DNA of 64,000 bases from positions 248,001-312,000 of the forward strand of contig CAWCWV010000008.1 in the NCBI GenBank assembly GCA_963799365.1. The letters run 5' to 3'. Position numbers and translations under genes: made by a program. Under the pieces are notes generated by a model, which saw only the letters and a program-made list of their open reading frames with translations, made no database searches and had not been told where the DNA came from. This document shows, piece after piece, positions 8,131-16,326 of this stretch (the first letter of the stretch is position 1; each line of letters opens with the position of its first letter). This stretch comes from Marinirhabdus sp963799365 (GTDB lineage Bacteria > Bacteroidota > Bacteroidia > Flavobacteriales > Flavobacteriaceae).

Positions 8131-8424
8131 ATGACAAAAACGATGAAAATAATTAGTTGGAACAAAGCAGTTGGACTCGGAATTATTATTCTTTATGTTT
8201 TATTTGTCTCTTCAATAGCAATGTCTATTTATACAACATATTTTACGGATGAAGATCAATTTATTAGAATTACTCTCAGGACAGCATTAGTTCCATTGAT
8301 TTTTGGAATAATCGGAATTTTGATTGGTAATTTGGTGTTCAACAGAAAAATGCGAATTGATTTCGGAATTGCCTTGAGCTTTTTGAATTTCAGTATTTTT
8401 ATTTTCCTTATTTATATCATCTAA
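8131..8424 (+). CDS. Small integral membrane protein
   Basis: This 97-residue protein has three hydrophobic helices (about residues 13-34, 48-68 and 78-96), for example GLGIIILYVLFVSSIAM and LVPLIFGIIGILIGNLVF. No family recognised. ATG 8131 follows the cassette start by 13 bases, so the terminal repeat GTTGGGCAAC forms most of the leader. The cassette (8118-8445) closes with GTTGCCCAAC. No promoter is visible. Confidence 0.65.
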   Translation: MTKTMKIISWNKAVGLGIIILYVLFVSSIAMSIYTTYFTDEDQFIRITLRTALVPLIFGIIGILIGNLVFNRKMRIDFGIALSFLNFSIFIFLIYII

Positions 8425-8442
8425 GACTATCTTACGTTGCCC

Positions 8443-8649
8443 AACACCGCATATAATACAGCGGGTTAATGGTTAAGTGAATTGGAATTCTTACAAATAA
8501 TCGTAAATTGGTCACGCGGATAATTACGTAGTGGCGGCGCCACTGCCCACGGCTGATTCGCACGCTGCGCTTCCCACTTTCGCTGACGCAAAATGTTGGC
8601 ACTGCCGAAGCTGCCGCTAAAAACCCGCCGTATCATATGCAAAACCGTT
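8443..8649 (+). repeat. attC-like cassette junction 9, class B
   Basis: AAC 8443 and GTT 8647. Class B arms, left spacer ACC, right spacer AAAACC. Confidence 0.8.
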
Positions 8650-8660
8650 ATAAAATATTT

Positions 8661-9203
8661 ATGAAAAAAAATTTAACTATAATTATACTTTTTCTATTTG
8701 TGGGAGGAATGTATGCACAATGCGAAAATAGTGGAATTGAGAGTACATATGATGAATTTGATAAATCGACGAGCAATGAAATCAAAATTTTATTGCAGAA
8801 TGATAAAAAGGAAGAATTAGGATTACACATTTCTTTTTATAGCACACCAATAACTCGAAGCGGAAAAGTAACTCCTTCAATTAGAATTAGTGCAAGACTT
8901 TTAAATAGAGGAAACAACCCGACAAATGTTGGGGAAAACCCATATATACATTTTCTATTTGAGGATGGCACTTCATCTAAATTATACGGAGGCGACCACA
9001 TTGGTCACATTTACACAACTATGATTTGGTTGAAAGAATTTAATGAAAAATCATCTGAAAGATTAGATGCGTTGCAAAAAGTAAAAGTCAAAAAAATTAA
9101 GGCTATCAGATTTAATAGAAGTTACGATGATTTTGATTTTTATCTGTCAGAGGGCGAGAAAATTGCTTTTAAGAAAATCTTTAATTGTATCACAGAAATA
9201 TAA
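8661..9203 (+). CDS. Secreted protein of unknown function
   Basis: The 180-residue product has a signal peptide (KNLTIIILFLFVGGMYAQ, cleaved before CENSG). Its mature part is rich in beta-forming residues, with SIRISARLLNRGNNPTNV and LYGGDHIGHIYTTMIWLK. No known domain is recognised. ATG 8661 is used because the signal starts there. It lies 14 bases after the cassette start. The next gene follows after 2 bp, so translation is probably coupled. Confidence 0.65.
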   Translation: MKKNLTIIILFLFVGGMYAQCENSGIESTYDEFDKSTSNEIKILLQNDKKEELGLHISFYSTPITRSGKVTPSIRISARLLNRGNNPTNVGENPYIHFLFEDGTSSKLYGGDHIGHIYTTMIWLKEFNEKSSERLDALQKVKVKKIKAIRFNRSYDDFDFYLSEGEKIAFKKIFNCITEI

Positions 9204-9205
9204 TT

Positions 9206-9631
9206 ATGAATTTAATAAATAGTGATGATAGGTTTGTTCGGTGGCAATCAAATTTAAGAAAACAAGTTACATTTACGAATAACCTATTATTAACTATTGC
9301 AATTGGAATCTCAGGTTTCGTATTTAGCCTTCTCAATTCGGAAAAATTAGCAATGTTTTGCGAAAACAAGTATACTATCAAATTTGGTCTATTACTCATT
9401 TTGAGTTCTGTCGCAGTTGGAATATTGACTAATTTAAGCAGAATAATTGACTTTAGGCTAACTCTAAAAAAAATTAAAAAAGAATTGAATAAGGAAGGAA
9501 TTTCTAATTCGAGTAAAATTGCAATTAACGTTTTTGGAAATATTACTTGGATTTTATTTTATGGTCAAATTTTATCTTTTATTACAGGCGTAATTTTCTT
9601 ATCAATTGGTCTTTTTAAATTATATTTTTGA
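9206..9631 (+). CDS. Integral membrane protein of unknown function
   Basis: This 141-residue protein has hydrophobic helices near residues 25-45 (LLLTIAIGISGFVFSLL), 58-76 (FGLLLILSSVAVGIL) and 110-140 (WILFYGQILSFITGVIFLSI). A basic, polar stretch lies between the second and third. It resembles small DUF-type membrane proteins next to secreted partners. It shares the cassette 8647-9661, whose ends GTTATAAAAT and ATTTTATAAC match over 10 bp. The two genes may form one functional pair. Confidence 0.65.
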   Translation: MNLINSDDRFVRWQSNLRKQVTFTNNLLLTIAIGISGFVFSLLNSEKLAMFCENKYTIKFGLLLILSSVAVGILTNLSRIIDFRLTLKKIKKELNKEGISNSSKIAINVFGNITWILFYGQILSFITGVIFLSIGLFKLYF

Positions 9632-9658
9632 TGAAAATTGCGGATGTAAACATTTTAT

Positions 9659-9848
9659 AACAACGTATAAAAATAATAGGGCAATTGTAGCAAAACCGAA
9701 TGGTTCGGGCGCATTTGCAAGGTCGCCAAATTTTTAAATTTGGCTTATTGAGAAAAAAGATAATAAGAAAAATTTAAAAACTCGGCTTGTGTTTCATCCG
9801 AATAGTTTGCGACTGTTTTCAGCCCTACTATTCTTATACACAACCGTT
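9659..9848 (+). repeat. attC-like cassette junction 10, class G
   Basis: AAC 9659 and GTT 9846. The left spacer AAC replaces ATC of junction 2. The right arm reads CCTACTATTCTTATAC, so position 12 of the stem is paired here instead of mismatched. Confidence 0.75.
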
Positions 9849-9878
9849 GTAAGTAATGCCGAAAAACCCAGAAACCGA

Positions 9879-10673
9879 GTGAATAAAACGATATTTGAAA
9901 TTACCAAAATGGACTGTCCTTCAGAGGAAAATCTAATCCGAATGAAATTGGACGGAATTTCAAGTATTACGAATCTGGACTTTGATATTCCGAATCGAAA
10001 ATTGACTGTTTTTCACAGCGGAGAAATTGACCAAATCGAAAAGTCAGTTATCGAACTGAATTTAGGCGGAAAAAAAATCTCAACGGAACAAACCGACCAA
10101 ACGGAATTTAAAGAAAACGCAAACCAAAAAAAGCTACTTTGGTCTGTACTTGCAATCAATTTTGCTTTTTTCATTATCGAAATGACAACAGGAGTTATCT
10201 CAAAATCAATGGGACTTGTTGCAGACAGTTTGGATATGCTTGCCGACAGTTTCGTGTACGGAATTAGTTTGTTTGCGGTTGGAGGAACTATAGTTAAGAA
10301 AAAGCGGATTGCAAAACTTGCTGGATATTTTCAAATTACACTTGCGATTATCGGATTTGTGGAAGTTTTAAGAAGATTTTTCGGAGACGAGAAATTACCC
10401 GATTTTTCGACAATGATTATCGTTTCGATTTTTGCACTTATCGCAAACGGAATTTGTCTTTACATTTTGCAAAAGTCAAAAAGCAAAGAAGAGGCTCATA
10501 TGAAAGCGAGTATGATTTTTACATCAAATGACGTGATTATCAATTTAGGAGTAATAATTGCTGGAATTTTGGTAAATTTGTTGAGTTCGAGTAAACCTGA
10601 TTTAATTATCGGAACAATCGTTTTTATTTTGGTAATTCAAGGAGCGTTTCGGATTTTGAAATTAAGTAAGTGA
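9879..10673 (+). CDS. Cation transporter: HMA-like domain fused to a CDF-type membrane domain
   Basis: The 264-residue protein starts with a domain of about 70 residues (FEITKMDCPSEENLIRMKLD) like heavy-metal-associated domains, but with only one cysteine. Five to six helices of the cation-diffusion-facilitator fold follow, with the metal-site pattern GLVADSLDMLADSFVYG (Asp residues four apart) and MIFTSNDVIINLGVI. CDF proteins export divalent metals by proton exchange. I start at GTG 9879. It overlaps the TGA of a tiny 8-codon frame that begins with the ATG at 9856, which could couple translation. Cassette ends are GTTGTAAGTA/TACTTACAAC. Confidence 0.78.
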   Translation: MNKTIFEITKMDCPSEENLIRMKLDGISSITNLDFDIPNRKLTVFHSGEIDQIEKSVIELNLGGKKISTEQTDQTEFKENANQKKLLWSVLAINFAFFIIEMTTGVISKSMGLVADSLDMLADSFVYGISLFAVGGTIVKKKRIAKLAGYFQITLAIIGFVEVLRRFFGDEKLPDFSTMIIVSIFALIANGICLYILQKSKSKEEAHMKASMIFTSNDVIINLGVIIAGILVNLLSSSKPDLIIGTIVFILVIQGAFRILKLSK

Positions 10674-10693
10674 ATGAAAAAAGCACTACTTAC

Positions 10694-10879
10694 AACAACG
10701 TATATAGCTCATAGCTAATTAGTTGCTTAATTCAAAGTTAAGGCTTATTTGCAAGTCCGCCAAATTTTTTAATTTGGCTTATTGAGAAAAGATAATAAGA
10801 AAAATTAAAAAATTCGGCTCGTGCTTAATCCGAAAATATTTTAATAATTTGCACGCTACGAGCCATATACACGACCGTT
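10694..10879 (+). repeat. attC-like cassette junction 11, class A
   Basis: AAC 10694 and GTT 10877. Class A arms with the two A/C mismatches, right spacer ACGACC. Intact version of the target that IS110 copy 1 used: CAACAACGTATATAG. Confidence 0.82.
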
Positions 10880-11118
10880 ACCAACCATGGCGCAATTGGA
10901 ACTTTTCAAAAAAATTATCACGGCTGATAAATCCACATTTTCGTGCAACTGATTTGAAAGAAGAATGGTTCGTGTTGGAAATAAAAATTCTCACGGCTGA
11001 CAAATCCGCCCACGGCGGATTTAATTGCGCAAGCGGACTATTTCGTTAGCAAAGGTCGGTGGAATGTTACGCAGGGTCGTTTCTGAGGGTTTGGCAAGTT
11101 TGCGCCACGCTAGGTAAC
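10877..11118 (+). repeat. Gene-less cassette family 'MAQLE', copy 2
   Basis: Ends GTTACC and GGTAAC, with the conserved internal hairpin AATCCGCC-CAC-GGCGGATT. The long frame is broken here by TAG at 11047. Confidence 0.75.
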
Positions 11119-11238
11119 AATGCATAAAGTCCATTGCTGCTGATTTTCCTATCGGAAAATCATCGCAGGCGGGAAATGAGGGAAATTTTAGGTAAATTCG
11201 TTAAGACGTTCCGCAACGGAACGTTATGCAAGACCGTT
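11116..11238 (+). repeat. attC-like cassette junction 12, class C
   Basis: AAC 11116 and GTT 11236. Class C arms and the GATTTTCC/GGAAAATC loop hairpin. Confidence 0.8.
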
Positions 11239-11477
11239 ACCAATCATGGCGCAATTGGAACTTTTCAAAAAAATTCTCACGCGGATAAATCCGTATTTTC
11301 GTGCAACTGATTTGAAAGACGAATGGTTTGTGTTGGAGATAAAAATTCTCACGGCTGACAAATCCGCCCACGGCGGATTTAATTGCGCAAGCGGAACATT
11401 TGGTTGGCAAAGGTCGGTGGAATGTTACGCAGGGTCGTTTCCGCTCGAGTGGCAAGTTTTGCGCCACGCTAGGTAAC
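11236..11477 (+). repeat. Gene-less cassette family 'MAQLE', copy 3
   Basis: Same ends as copy 1. In this copy one frame runs from the ATG at 11246 to a TAA at 11474-11476 made by the right core (76 codons). Because other copies lose the frame by small indels, I treat this as chance. Confidence 0.72.
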
Positions 11478-11597
11478 AATGCATAAAGTCCATTGCTGCT
11501 GATTTTCCTATCGGAAAATCCTCGCAGGCGGGAAATGAGGGAAATTCTAATTATATTCGTTAAAACGTTCCGCAACGGAACGTTATGCAAGACCGTT
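11475..11597 (+). repeat. attC-like cassette junction 13, class C
   Basis: AAC 11475 and GTT 11595. Almost identical to junction 12. Confidence 0.8.
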
Positions 11598-11837
11598 ACC
11601 AATCATGGCGCAATTGAATCTTTTCATAAAAAATATCACGGCTGATATATTCGTAATTTCGTTCAACTGATTTGAAAGAAGATAGGTTCGTGTTGGAAAT
11701 AAAAATTCTCACGGCTGACAAATCCGCCCACGGCGGATTTAATTGCGCAAGCGGACTATTCCGTTGGCAAAGGTCGGTGGAATGTTACGCAGGGTCGTTT
11801 CTGAGCGTTTGGCAAGTTTTGCGCCACGCTAGGTAAC
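11595..11837 (+). repeat. Gene-less cassette family 'MAQLE', copy 4
   Basis: Diverged in the first third (extra TATTCGTAATTTC variation) but with identical ends and the same internal hairpin. This supports conservation of the ends and hairpin rather than of a protein. Confidence 0.72.
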
Positions 11838-11957
11838 AATGCATAAAGTCCATTGCTGCTAATTTTCCTATCGGAAAATCCTCGCAGGCGGGAAATGAGG
11901 GAAATTCTAATTATATTCGTTAAAACGTTCCGCAACGGAACGTTATGCAAGACCGTT
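11835..11957 (+). repeat. attC-like cassette junction 14, class C
   Basis: AAC 11835 and GTT 11955. The same loop hairpin occurs in the version AATTTTCC/GGAAAATC. Confidence 0.8.
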
Positions 11958-11976
11958 GTAAACCATTGAAGAATAA

Positions 11977-12435
11977 ATGGCAAATTCTATTTACGCAATA
12001 CCAATAAAAAAACTCTATGACGAAAAAAATGACCCAACTATGGAATCATTTACGTCTGACTTAGATATTGACCTGAAGACTGATATCGCTTGTTCTTATC
12101 CTACTGTGCTTGATTTAAAAAAAGCTATTACTGATGCTGGATTAAAAATTTCAGTTGAACAAAATAAAAATTTTCAGGGAGAAGATGGTTGGTGCTTTGG
12201 AATCAAAGAACCTGAGGGATATGAAACTCCAGTTAGTGCTGACAAAGTGAAATCTGAATATGAACCCATTACTGATTTAATTTCTTTCCCGAGAGGTAAT
12301 TGGAAAACAGTTGTCAATATACTAGTTGAATTAGAGAAAATTATTGGACCTATATTATTCTATTGTGATTCTGGACAAATGACAATGATAAAAAAGGGTA
12401 AAACGACTGAACAAATTCTAAAAGAAATGGAATAA
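11977..12435 (+). CDS. Unknown 152-residue cassette protein
   Basis: A soluble alpha/beta protein without signal peptide (MANSIYAIPIKKLYDEKND). Blocks such as SYPTVLDLKKAITDAGLK, EDGWCFGIKEPEGYETP and LIGPILFYCDSGQMTMI-like segments suggest one compact domain. I do not recognise the family. ATG 11977 is 22 bases after the cassette start. The cassette is 11955-12449 with 10-bp ends GTTGTAAACC/GGTTTACAAC. It is followed directly by IS110 copy 2. Confidence 0.65.
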   Translation: MANSIYAIPIKKLYDEKNDPTMESFTSDLDIDLKTDIACSYPTVLDLKKAITDAGLKISVEQNKNFQGEDGWCFGIKEPEGYETPVSADKVKSEYEPITDLISFPRGNWKTVVNILVELEKIIGPILFYCDSGQMTMIKKGKTTEQILKEME

Positions 12436-12565
12436 CAACGGTTTACAACAAAGAACTGAGGTAAAAAACAACACTTTTCTTCATTAAATTTAGACAATAT
12501 TATTTTTGGCTCAAGAAATAGTAATAATGATTTCTTGGGCTTCTTTTTTTACAAACCACAAGCAA

Positions 12566-13534
12566 TTATTTGGTCAATACGGACACGTACTTTTCGTCGT
12601 AGGGTCTACCAGATTTTGCTATTGCAAAGCACTGTTTTAGCAGTTTATTTGCCACAGCAATCAACGCCAGCTTTTTACTTTTCCCTTTATTTACTATCCG
12701 CTCATAGATCTCACGACAGGCTTTGTTGTATTTGCAAGCGTTAAAAACACACAAAAATAAAAGGTTGCGTAGTTTCCGGTTTCCCACTTTACTTATCCTC
12801 GCCCGTCCCCGGACACTGCTGCCCGATTCCCTGATTGTTGGTGTGATACCCACATAACTGCATAGCTGCGACGCTCTTTCGAACTTTGAAAATCCATCTG
12901 TAACCACTATTAAAAACAATGCCGTCTTCTGTCCTATCCCAGGGATGGATGTAAGTAAACTTAATTGATCCTGCTGATCCTGCTTCACCAATGACAGTAG
13001 TTTCTCCTCGATACCATCTATCTCCTTATCCAACTGTTTCCTGTTTCGCCTCAATGAACGGTAAACAAACTTTGAAGGTATTCCCAGAGCCTCTTCTCCG
13101 TGCATCTTGTTCTTTGTTGCTGTACGTTGTTTCACATAGGTGTCAAGCAATCTAAAAAGCTGAAGGCATTCGCTCTGTACATCGGTAAGGGCATTATAGA
13201 GAGGAACTTCGTTCAACAATCCGTAATCACAGATAGCCTTGGCATCACTCTTATCGGTCTTTACCTTGGCCAATTTCATTTGAATGAACCGTTTTATAGA
13301 TAAGGGGTTCACAACAGATACAACTACTTCTTTCTTGTAAAGAAACTGAGCGAGTCGGTAATAGTAGTAGCTTGTAGCTTCCATGACCACTAACGAGCCT
13401 TTTGGCAGATCTCCAAGGAATTTCTTAAATCCCGATGGGTCATTTTTATATTGATTATGCCCAACCACACTACCGTGAACGTCAAAGACAGCTTTGCTGA
13501 TGTCAACTCCAAAAGTTTCTTTATATTTATTCAT
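12566..13534 (-). CDS. IS110-family DEDD transposase (copy 2)
   Basis: 322 residues, full length, with the DEDD motifs (GVDISKAVFDVHG; VVMEATS; KTDKSDAKAI) and the serine motif RESGSSVRG intact. It therefore looks functional. It carries LCVFNACKYN where copies 1 and 3 have LCAFNACKYN. The orientation opposite to the cassettes is the same in all three copies, consistent with guided, oriented insertion. Confidence 0.93.
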   Translation of the reverse strand: MNKYKETFGVDISKAVFDVHGSVVGHNQYKNDPSGFKKFLGDLPKGSLVVMEATSYYYYRLAQFLYKKEVVVSVVNPLSIKRFIQMKLAKVKTDKSDAKAICDYGLLNEVPLYNALTDVQSECLQLFRLLDTYVKQRTATKNKMHGEEALGIPSKFVYRSLRRNRKQLDKEIDGIEEKLLSLVKQDQQDQLSLLTSIPGIGQKTALFLIVVTDGFSKFERASQLCSYVGITPTIRESGSSVRGRARISKVGNRKLRNLLFLCVFNACKYNKACREIYERIVNKGKSKKLALIAVANKLLKQCFAIAKSGRPYDEKYVSVLTK

Positions 13535-13566
13535 AAGAACTAATTTATGAAAGAACTAGCTACTGT

Positions 13567-13707
13567 ACCCACAACAACTTGAAAACGAGATCTAAAGTCT
13601 CACAGAACTGAACGTGATCTAAGTAGTAAAAGAGAGAGGATTATCAATGTTGACGAAGTCTAAAGCTTCAACGCATATAGTAACCTTAATTCTCTCTTTT
13701 GTTCTTT
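13567..13707 (-). ncRNA. Candidate bridge RNA of IS110 copy 2
   Basis: Same two hairpins as in copy 1. The target-like segment AACGCATATAG is at 13670-13680 and the end-like AGAACTGA at 13604-13611. The replaced 33-bp block lies just 5' of this RNA and may change its promoter but not its guides. Confidence 0.62.
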
Positions 13708-14020
13708 CTGATTATAAAGGAAAGTTAATCCATTTATTAAAAATCAAACTTAAGACGCATATAATACAGCGGTCACATTCGGCTTAAATTAAATTCCCTA
13801 ACTTTATAAAATAATTGGTCAAGCGGATAATTACGTAGTGGTGGCGCCACTGCCCGCGGCTGATTCGCACGCTGCGCTTCCCACTTTCGCTGACGCAAAA
13901 TGTTGGCACTGCCGATGCTGCCGCTCAAGACCCGCCGTATCATATGCAAACCCGTTGTGGTGCATTTAAGACAAACATTTAGATTACCAAAAATTTCTGT
14001 TTTAAATCCAAAATTTAGAC

Positions 14021-14043
14021 TATATTTGTATCTAAACGGATAC
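14021..14043 (+). promoter_or_regulatory. Promoter and operator of the second toxin-antitoxin cassette
   Basis: TATATTTG (14021-14028) is a perfect TAnnTTTG box. The inverted repeat GTATC (14028-14032)/GATAC (14039-14043) overlaps the expected start of transcription, 7 bases before the toxin ATG. Confidence 0.7.
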
Positions 14044-14050
14044 ACTCTAA

Positions 14051-14353
14051 ATGATTATCACCGAAAAGACAACTGAATTTGATAACTGGATTAGAAAGCT
14101 CAAAGATATACGGGCGAAATCTAAAATACTTTTCCGAATTCAAAAACTCGAAACTGATGAACATTTTGGAGATTGTAAACCTGTTGGCGACGGAATAAGC
14201 GAAATGCGAATTAATTACGCCAAAGGTTACAGAGTGTATTTTAAAGAAAAAGATAGTAAAATCGTAATTCTTTTAATTGGCGGAGATAAATCAAGCCAGC
14301 AAAAAGACATCGAGAAAGCGAAAAAAATCTGGAACAGAATAAAAAATGACTGA
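14051..14353 (+). CDS. RelE/ParE-superfamily toxin (HigB-like addiction killer protein)
   Basis: This 100-residue protein belongs to the group annotated as addiction-module killer protein (COG3657, HigB-like). It shows FDNWIRKLKDIRAKSKILFR at the start, then KPVGDGISEMRINYAKGYRV and YFKEKDSKIVILLIGGDKSS, with C-terminal lysines in KAKKIWNRIKND. Toxins of this fold cleave mRNA or block gyrase; here mRNA cleavage is the family expectation. The antitoxin overlaps its end by 8 bp. The cassette start is GTTGTGGTGC (13954). Confidence 0.85.
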   Translation: MIITEKTTEFDNWIRKLKDIRAKSKILFRIQKLETDEHFGDCKPVGDGISEMRINYAKGYRVYFKEKDSKIVILLIGGDKSSQQKDIEKAKKIWNRIKND

Positions 14354-14639
14354 TATGGCAACTACAAAATTTGATATTGCAGACTATTTAGACAGTGAAG
14401 AAATGATTGCTGAATATCTGAATACAGTTCTCGAAGATGGAAATAGCTCTGATTTGATTGTGGCAATCGGACATATAGCAAAAGCAATCGGAATGACTAA
14501 AATTGCAGAAAAAACTGGAATGAGCAGACCAAGTCTATATAAAGCATTATCAGATGGAGCGAAACCGCAATTTGGAACTATAATGAAAGTTTTAAAAGCT
14601 ATTGGCGGACAAATCAATGTGAAACCAATGTCAACGTAG
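14346..14639 (+). CDS. Antitoxin, HigA-like helix-turn-helix (COG3636 type)
   Basis: The 97-residue product starts at ATG 14346; a second in-frame ATG at 14355 is equally good. It has the typical layout FDIADYLDSEEMIAEYLN, then a helix-turn-helix (IAKAIGMTKIAEKTGMSRPS, LYKALSDGAKPQFGTIMKVL). It neutralises the preceding toxin and represses the operon from the repeat at 14028-14043. The toxin-first order and the 8-bp overlap indicate coupled translation. Its cassette end GCACCAC is intact, but the following junction site has collapsed. Confidence 0.87.
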   Translation: MTDMATTKFDIADYLDSEEMIAEYLNTVLEDGNSSDLIVAIGHIAKAIGMTKIAEKTGMSRPSLYKALSDGAKPQFGTIMKVLKAIGGQINVKPMST

Positions 14640-14645
14640 AAAAAC

Positions 14646-14662
14646 GCACCACAAAACGAGTT
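14646..14662 (+). repeat. Collapsed cassette junction 16
   Basis: The right end GCACCACAAAAC is followed after only GA by GTT of the next cassette. The whole hairpin of 120-200 bp is missing, leaving AAC-GA-GTT. This is what loss of a folded hairpin by replication slippage would leave. Confidence 0.65.
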
Positions 14663-14903
14663 ACCAATCATGGCGCAATTGGAACTTCTTAAAAAAAAAT
14701 TCTCACGGCTGATAAATCCGCAATTTCGTGCAACTGATTTGAAAGAAGAATGGTTCGTGTTGGAGATAAAAACTCTCACGGCTGACAAATCCGCCCACGG
14801 CGGATTTAATTGCGCAAGCGGACTATTTGGTTGGCAAAGGTCGGTGGAATGTTACGCAGGGTCGTTTCTGAGCGTTTGGCAAGTTTGCGCCACGCTAGGT
14901 AAC
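14660..14903 (+). repeat. Gene-less cassette family 'MAQLE', copy 5
   Basis: Ends GTTACC/GGTAAC, internal hairpin conserved. First of four head-to-tail MAQLE plus class C units. Confidence 0.75.
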
Positions 14904-15023
14904 AATGCATAAAGTCCATTGCTTCTGATTTTCCTATCGGAAAATCCGCGCAGGCGGGAAATGAGGGAAATTTTAGGTAAATTCGTTAAAACGTTCCGCA
15001 ACGGAACTTTATGCAAGACCGTT
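14901..15023 (+). repeat. attC-like cassette junction 17, class C
   Basis: AAC 14901 and GTT 15021. The right arm has GGAACTTTATGC instead of GGAACGTTATGC, which restores pairing at stem position 7. Confidence 0.78.
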
Positions 15024-15263
15024 ACCAATCATGGCGCAATTGGAACTTCTTAAAAAAAATTATCACGGCTGATAAATTCGCAATTTCGTGCAACTGATTT
15101 GAAAGTCGAATGGTTCGTGTATGAGTTAAAAATTATCACGGCTGACAAATCCGCCCACGGCGGATTTAATTGCGCAAGCGGACTATTTGGTTGGCAAAGG
15201 TCGGTGGAATGTTACGCAGGGTCGTTTCTGAGCGTTTGGCAAGTTTGCGCCACGCTAGGTAAC
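15021..15263 (+). repeat. Gene-less cassette family 'MAQLE', copy 6
   Basis: Same ends and internal hairpin. Long frames are interrupted by TGA and TAA in the first half. Confidence 0.75.
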
Positions 15264-15383
15264 AATGCATAAAGTCCATTGCTGCTGATTTTCCTGTCGG
15301 AAAATCCTCGCAGACGGGAAATGAGGGAAATTCTAATTATATTCGTTAAAACGTTCCGCAACGGAACGTTATGCAAGACCGTT
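15261..15383 (+). repeat. attC-like cassette junction 18, class C
   Basis: AAC 15261 and GTT 15381. The loop hairpin carries one change (CTGTCGG for CTATCGG). Confidence 0.8.
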
Positions 15384-15623
15384 ACCAATCATGGCGCAAT
15401 TGGAACTTTTCAAAAAAATTCTCACGGCTGATAAATCCGCAAATTCGTTCAACTGATTTGAAAGACGAATGGTTCGTGTTGGAGATAAAAATTCTCACGG
15501 CTGACAAATCCGCCCACGGCGGATTTAATTGCGCAAGCGGAACATTTGGTTGGCAAAGGTCAGTGGAATGTTACTCAGGGTCGTTTCCGGGCGATTGGCA
15601 AGTTTTGCGCCACGCTAGGTAAC
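15381..15623 (+). repeat. Gene-less cassette family 'MAQLE', copy 7
   Basis: Same ends. An 83-codon frame enters from the ATG in the preceding junction but in a different frame from copy 3 at its start, so it is not a conserved gene. Confidence 0.75.
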
Positions 15624-15743
15624 AATGCATAAAGTCCATTGCTGCTGATTTTCCTATCGGAAAATCCTCGCAGGCGGGAAATGAAGGAAATTCTAATTAT
15701 ATTCGTTAAAACGTTCCGCAACGGAACGTTATGCAAGACCGTT
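15621..15743 (+). repeat. attC-like cassette junction 19, class C
   Basis: AAC 15621 and GTT 15741. Class C arms and loop hairpin. Confidence 0.8.
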
Positions 15744-15982
15744 ACCAACCATGGCGCAATTGGAACTTTTCATAAAAAATATCACGGCTGATAAATTCGC
15801 AAATTCGTTCAACTGATTTGAAAGACGAATGGTTCGTGTTGGAGATAAAAACTCTCACGGCTGACAAATCCGCCCACGGCGGATTTAATTGCGCAAGCGG
15901 ACTATTTGGTTGGCAAAGGTCGGTGGAATGTTACGCAGAGTCGTTTCCGCTCGAGTGGCAAGTTTGCGCCACGCTAGGTAAC
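15741..15982 (+). repeat. Gene-less cassette family 'MAQLE', copy 8
   Basis: Last of the four tandem units. The ends and the AATCCGCC/GGCGGATT hairpin are kept. Confidence 0.75.
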
Positions 15983-16102
15983 AATGCATAAAGTCCATTG
16001 CTCAGATTATCCTAATCGGATAATCCTCGCAGGCGGGAAATGAAGGAAATTCTAATTATATTCGTTAAAACGTTCCGCAACGGAACGTTATGCAAGACCG
16101 TT
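15980..16102 (+). repeat. attC-like cassette junction 20, class C variant
   Basis: AAC 15980 and GTT 16100. The loop hairpin has covaried to GATTATCC-TAAT-CGGATAATC, so both sides changed while pairing was kept. Confidence 0.8.
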
Positions 16103-16258
16103 AGGTGCAAGCTAAAAAAAACTTTGGCCAAAATTTTCAAATTCTCGAAAATCTTCAAATCAAACAATTTTCCTCTAAATCATTGAATTAAAAGCGTATC
16201 AAAGACTTTAGGTATAAATGCTAAAGACATTTTTTGAATTTATTTATTACTTATTGAA

Positions 16259-16298
16259 AAATATTTATCGTTTATCAATAAATATTTATTTATATTTG
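16259..16298 (+). promoter_or_regulatory. Promoter and operator of the DUF2975/XRE cassette
   Basis: Inverted repeat AAATATTTAT (16259-16268)/ATAAATATTT (16278-16287), followed by the -7 box TATATTTG (16291-16298), 29 bp before the first gene. The small XRE protein encoded second is the likely binder. Confidence 0.65.
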
Positions 16299-16326
16299 CT
16301 TCGTTATAAAATTAATCTTTTAAAAA

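Larger units (their letters stand above)
12450..13755 (-). mobile_element. IS110-family insertion sequence, copy 2
   Basis: Near-identical to copies 1 and 3. The exception is about 33 bp (roughly 13712-13744) next to its right end, where the sequence is unrelated although the last 13 bases match again. The right flank is ACGCATATAATAC. Confidence 0.88.
12447..13956 (+). repeat. attC-like cassette junction 15, class B, split by an IS110 element
   Basis: AAC 12447-12449 is separated from the arm GCATATAATACAGCGG (from 13757) by the element. The right arm and GTT (13954) remain. Insertion is in the same left spacer as at junction 6. Confidence 0.75.

Noticed and set aside
11246..11476. 76-84-codon frames in MAQLE cassettes as real genes
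   Set aside because: The frame differs between copies because of 1-2-base indels at both ends, several copies have stops, and the conserved parts are hairpins and terminal repeats.
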